Below are positions 60,859 to 64,000 of a stretch of DNA of 64,000 bases, piece by piece; positions within the stretch are counted from its first letter, which is position 1; each line of letters opens with the position of its first letter. This DNA comes from Gaiellasilicea sp037721555 (GTDB lineage Bacteria > Actinomycetota > Thermoleophilia > Gaiellales > Gaiellaceae). Position numbers and translations under genes: made by a program. The stretch spans positions 1 to 64,000 of the forward strand of contig JBBJOI010000006.1 of NCBI GenBank assembly GCA_037721555.1, read 5' to 3'. Below the pieces are notes generated by a model, which had not been told where the DNA came from, made no database searches, and saw only the letters and a list, made by a program, of their open reading frames with translations.

Positions 60859-60865
60859 TCCAGGC

Positions 60866-61912
60866 GTGAAGGTGCTCACCGTCGTCGGCAACCGGCCACA
60901 GTTCGTCAAGGCCGCGCCGCTCTCGCTCGCTCTCCGCCACTCCGGCATCGACGAGGTCTCGTTGCATACGGGGCAGCACTACGACCGCGAGCTGTCGGAG
61001 GTCTTCTACGAGGAGCTCGGGCTGCCGGAGCCGGCCTACGCGCTCGACCTGCGCACAGCGGACACGGAGCTGATGGCGCTCGGGATCCTCGCGGCCCTCG
61101 AGCGGGAGCGGCCGGTCTGGACGATCGTCCTCGGAGACACGAACTCGACCCGCGCCGGGGCGCTCGCGGCCCAGCGCGCGGGCGTCCCGGTCGCGCACGT
61201 CGAGGCGGGCCTGCGGAGCGGCGACCTCTCGATGCCCGAGGAGCGGAACCGCATCGAAGTGGATCGGGTCTCCACGCTGCTGCTGACGCCCGACGAGCGC
61301 TCGAGTGCGGTGCTCGCACAGGAGCACGTCGGCGGCCGTGCCGTCTTGGTCGGCGACGTGATGGCGGACGCAACCCGTCTCTTCCAGCCGCTCGCGCGCG
61401 AGCGCATGCGGATCGAGCGCGAGCCCGGCAGCTACATCGTGGCCACGATCCACCGGGAGGCGAACGTCGCGCCGCCGCGACTCCGCCGGATCGTGGAGGG
61501 ACTCAGCAGGCTCGAGCAGCCCGTCGTCTTCCCGATCCATCCGCGGACCCGCAGTGCGCTCAGACGGGAGAGGCTGCGGCTCGGACCCAACGTCGAGCTG
61601 CGCGCGCCTCTCGGCTACCTGGAGCTCGTCGCGCTCGCCTCGCAGGCGTACGCCATCGTTACGGACTCCGGCGGGCTCCAGAAGGAGGCCTACTGGTACG
61701 GGGTTCCGTGCGTGACAACGCGCCCGTCGACGGAGTGGATCGACACGGTGACCGTGGGCGCGAACACCCTCGTGGACGACGACCCGGATGCGATCGTACG
61801 GGCGGTGCACGAGGCGCGGATGCCGGCCGAGCGCCCGCAGCTCTACGGCGACGGCCACGCCTCGGAGCGGGTGGCGGCTGCTCTGCTCGATACGATCCTC
61901 CGCCGTGACTGA
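60866..61912 (+). CDS. wecB: UDP-N-acetylglucosamine 2-epimerase (non-hydrolysing)
   Basis: 348 residues from GTG 60866. Interconverts UDP-GlcNAc and UDP-ManNAc. Seen: VVGNRPQFVKAAPL, HTGQHYDRELSEVF, GDTNSTRAGALAAQ, HVEAGLRSGD with PEERNRI, TIHREANV, VTDSGGLQKEAYWYGVPCVT and the typical R-x-S-T-E-W. The gene overlaps the next by eight bases. It begins a surface-sugar pathway. Confidence 0.93.
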   Translation: MKVLTVVGNRPQFVKAAPLSLALRHSGIDEVSLHTGQHYDRELSEVFYEELGLPEPAYALDLRTADTELMALGILAALERERPVWTIVLGDTNSTRAGALAAQRAGVPVAHVEAGLRSGDLSMPEERNRIEVDRVSTLLLTPDERSSAVLAQEHVGGRAVLVGDVMADATRLFQPLARERMRIEREPGSYIVATIHREANVAPPRLRRIVEGLSRLEQPVVFPIHPRTRSALRRERLRLGPNVELRAPLGYLELVALASQAYAIVTDSGGLQKEAYWYGVPCVTTRPSTEWIDTVTVGANTLVDDDPDAIVRAVHEARMPAERPQLYGDGHASERVAAALLDTILRRD

Positions 61913-63164
61913 CGTTGCCATCGTTGGAGCCGGTTACGTCGGAGTTCCGCTCGCGCAGGTCTTCGCCGAGGCGGGACGGTCCGTCCTCCTCGTCGATCGC
62001 GACGCCGGGCGCGTCGCGCAGCTGAACCGAGGAGAGAGCTACATCGAGGACGTACCGTCGGCCGTGCTGAAGCGGCTGGTCGATGAGCACGGCCTCCAGG
62101 CGACGACCGACTACGACGACTTGCGTGACGCCGACGCGATCCTGATCGCGCTGCCGACCCCGCTCTCCAAGCAACGCGAGCCCGATCTCTCGATTGTCAA
62201 CGGCGCCGTGGACGAGATCGCGCAGCGCCTGCGGGCGGGACACCTCGTGGTGCTCGAGAGCACGACGTACCCCGGAACGACGCGCGAGGAGGTGCTGCCC
62301 CGCCTCGAGCGGACGGGCCTGCACGTCGGCCGGGACTTCTGGCTCGCATTCTCGCCCGAGCGGGTGGATCCAGGGCGCGAGGACTGGACGACGAAGAACG
62401 TGCCGAAGGTCGTCGGCGGGATCACCGAGGCGTGCACGGAGCGGGCAGCCGCGCTGTACGAGGGCGTCGTCGACACGGTGCATCGGGTGAGCTCCCCCGA
62501 GGCCGCGGAGCTGACGAAGCTGCTGGAGAACATCTTCCGCTCCGTCAACATCGCGCTCGTGAACGAGCTCGCGCAGCTCTGCGACCGACTCGGAATCGAC
62601 GTCTGGGAGGTGGTCGGAGCCGCCGCCACGAAGCCGTTCGGCTTCATGAGCTTCAAGCCCGGACCGGGCCTCGGCGGTCACTGCATCCCGATCGACCCCT
62701 TCTACCTCACGTGGAAGGCGCGCGAGTACGGCTTCTACACGGAGTTCATCGAACTGGCCGGCAAGGTCAACGAGAACATGCCGTACTACTGCCGCTCGCT
62801 CATCTCGCAGGCCCTGAACCACGGCCGGGAGCGCTCGCTCAAGGGGTCGAAGGTGCTCGTTCTCGGAGTCGCGTACAAGCCCGAGATCAGCGACGTACGC
62901 GAGTCCCCCGCCCTGAAGCTGATCGAGCTGCTTCAGGCCGCCGGTGCCGATGTCTCCTACCACGACCGGCACGTGCCGGAGCTCCTGGACCTCGATCTGG
63001 TCTCGGTCCCGCTCGAGACCGCAGCGTACGACTGCATCGCGATCGTCACCGACCACGCAGGCATCGACTACGAGGCGCTCGTCGACGATGGCGCGGTGAT
63101 CGTCGACTTCCGGAACGCCACCGGCGCCAAGGGTCGCGCCGCACCGAACGTCTGGAAGCTGTAG
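61905..63164 (+). CDS. wecC: UDP-N-acetyl sugar dehydrogenase (WecC/WbpA-like)
   Basis: 419 residues from GTG 61905. NAD site AIVGAGYVGVPLAQVFAEAG; catalytic region PGLGGHCIPIDPFYLTWKA with the active Cys; ESTTYPGTTREEVLP, FSPERVDPG, LLENIFRSVNIALVNELA. It oxidises C6 of a UDP-HexNAc to the uronate. After WecB the product would be UDP-ManNAcA; with the next gene, UDP-GlcNAc3-keto acid chemistry (WbpA-WbpB) is also possible. Confidence 0.9.
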   Translation: MTDVAIVGAGYVGVPLAQVFAEAGRSVLLVDRDAGRVAQLNRGESYIEDVPSAVLKRLVDEHGLQATTDYDDLRDADAILIALPTPLSKQREPDLSIVNGAVDEIAQRLRAGHLVVLESTTYPGTTREEVLPRLERTGLHVGRDFWLAFSPERVDPGREDWTTKNVPKVVGGITEACTERAAALYEGVVDTVHRVSSPEAAELTKLLENIFRSVNIALVNELAQLCDRLGIDVWEVVGAAATKPFGFMSFKPGPGLGGHCIPIDPFYLTWKAREYGFYTEFIELAGKVNENMPYYCRSLISQALNHGRERSLKGSKVLVLGVAYKPEISDVRESPALKLIELLQAAGADVSYHDRHVPELLDLDLVSVPLETAAYDCIAIVTDHAGIDYEALVDDGAVIVDFRNATGAKGRAAPNVWKL

Positions 63165-63171
63165 CGCACCC

Positions 63172-64000
63172 GTGATCCGCATCGGCCAGATCGGGCTCGG
63201 CTACTGGGGCAAGAATCTCGTTCGCAACTTCGACGAGCTCGCTCAGCTCACCTGGCTCTGCGACGCCTCGGAGCAGCTGCGCCTGCAGTTTGCCGGCCGG
63301 CATCCGGCAGCGCGGGTCACAGAGAGCATCGAGGATCTGCTGGCCGACGACGAGCTTGAGGCGGTTGTGATCGCGACACCGGTGCCCACGCATTACGCTC
63401 TCGCGAAGCAGGCCCTCGAGGCCGGAAAGCACGTCTTCGTCGAGAAGCCACCGGCGATGAGGGGCGCGGAGATGGAGGAGTTGCTGAGGCTCGCGCAGGA
63501 GCGGGAACTCGTGCTGATGCCCGGTCATCTCCTGCTCTACCACCCCGGGGTGCTGAAGCTGAAGGAGCTCCTCGACGCAGGCGAGCTCGGCGACCTGCTC
63601 TGCGTCTACTCGAACCGCCAGAACCTGGGCATCATCCGGCGGGACGAGAACGCGCTCTGGTCGCTCGGCGTCCACGACCTCTCCGTGATCCTCCACCTCG
63701 TCCAGGAGGACCCCGAGTCTGTTGTCGCTAATGGCAACGCTTTTCTCAATCCGGGTGTGGAGGACGTCGTCTTCTGCTACCTGCGATTTCCGTCGGGGAA
63801 GATCGCGCACATGCACCTCTCCTGGCTCGACCCACACAAGATGCGCAAGCTGACCGTCGTGGGCCGCGAGAAGATGGCGGTGTTCGACGACATGGAGCTC
63901 GAACGCAAGGTGACCATCTACGAGAAGGCGCCGTGGGAACCCGCGGGCACGTACGGAGAGTGGCGCACCCGCACGGGCGACATCTTCAGCCCGAAGATCG
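63172..64000 (+). CDS. Gfo/Idh/MocA sugar oxidoreductase (partial)
   Basis: At least 276 residues from GTG 63172, running off the window end. NAD site RIGQIGLGYWGKNLVRNF, then AVVIATPVPTHYALAKQAL, GKHVFVEKPPAM with the conserved EKP, and GHLLLYHPGVLKLKELL, and SLGVHDLSVIL with catalytic-type His. Resembles WlbA/WbpB UDP-GlcNAc-uronate 3-dehydrogenases. Context with wecB and wecC supports a diacetamido-uronic acid or related surface sugar. Confidence 0.85.
   Translation, partial: MIRIGQIGLGYWGKNLVRNFDELAQLTWLCDASEQLRLQFAGRHPAARVTESIEDLLADDELEAVVIATPVPTHYALAKQALEAGKHVFVEKPPAMRGAEMEELLRLAQERELVLMPGHLLLYHPGVLKLKELLDAGELGDLLCVYSNRQNLGIIRRDENALWSLGVHDLSVILHLVQEDPESVVANGNAFLNPGVEDVVFCYLRFPSGKIAHMHLSWLDPHKMRKLTVVGREKMAVFDDMELERKVTIYEKAPWEPAGTYGEWRTRTGDIFSPKI

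Overview
The window is GC-rich bacterial DNA with tightly packed genes, many GTG starts, and 4-base ATGA/GTGA overlaps inside operons. An actinobacterial operon fhaA-fhaB-pstP-rodA-pbpA-pknB, a dUMP-forming type dCTP deaminase, a PdtaS-like GAF/HisKA_2 histidine kinase and -10 boxes of the form TAnnnT placed 6-7 bases before start codons all point to Actinomycetota. A deep lineage such as Thermoleophilia is my guess from the overall gene content; no marker here proves it.

Layout. 1-3.6 kb: end of sufB, five tandem VOC (glyoxalase-fold) genes, one unknown gene, then sufD. 3.7-11.3 kb: queF, a capA-like gene, a giant secreted glycosidase/esterase-like protein, a yceH-like gene and an MFS exporter operon. 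11.4-20.5 kb: a dead FAD-oxidase gene, ettA, a maoC-like gene, a methyltransferase, a LON-domain gene, sufS-sufU-Rieske, a small structured transcript, dcd with an epimerase-like gene, and a DUF4015-type glycosidase. 20.5-24.2 kb: pdxH and gabT diverge from a palindromic control region, followed by a discoidin-tailed Ser/Thr kinase. 24.2-34.1 kb (minus): a cell-wall growth control operon of multi-TM kinase, fhaA, fhaB, pstP, rodA, pbpA, PASTA kinase pknB and ddl. 34.2-42.4 kb: two membrane proteins, an HNH nuclease, pheA with a tiny zinc-ribbon gene, a rhodanese, a SIMPL protein, an MFS exporter and an ABC transporter. 42.4-46.6 kb: glnA with a structured leader, a duplicated non-coding element, a PRC-barrel protein, a PdtaS-like kinase and a Nudix hydrolase. 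46.9-52.4 kb: an aa3/caa3-type cytochrome oxidase operon interleaved with universal-stress-like genes. 52.5-57.3 kb: a membrane-anchored tandem AAA+ ATPase, Mn catalase and an APH-like kinase. 57.3-59.6 kb: a gene-poor scar with relics of MFS, phage terminase and perhaps integrase genes next to tRNA-Lys(CUU). 59.6-64 kb: a secreted HExxH protein, then wecB, a UDP-sugar dehydrogenase and a Gfo/Idh/MocA oxidoreductase (cut by the window end), which look like a surface-sugar pathway.

How parts work together. SufB/SufD scaffold, SufS sulfur donor, SufU sulfur acceptor and a Rieske ferredoxin form an Fe-S assembly set split into two blocks about 11.7 kb apart; sufC is not in the window. The minus-strand 24-34 kb operon couples Ser/Thr phosphorylation (PknB, PstP, FHA readers) to septal or elongation peptidoglycan synthesis (RodA/PBP2) and precursor supply (Ddl). 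The oxidase operon has a cytochrome-c-fused subunit II and an A2-type subunit I. The most unusual features are the three universal-stress-like domains embedded in the oxidase operon, the VOC cassette inside the suf cluster, the glnA leader, the duplicated post-glnA element, and the recurrent leaderless promoter layout.
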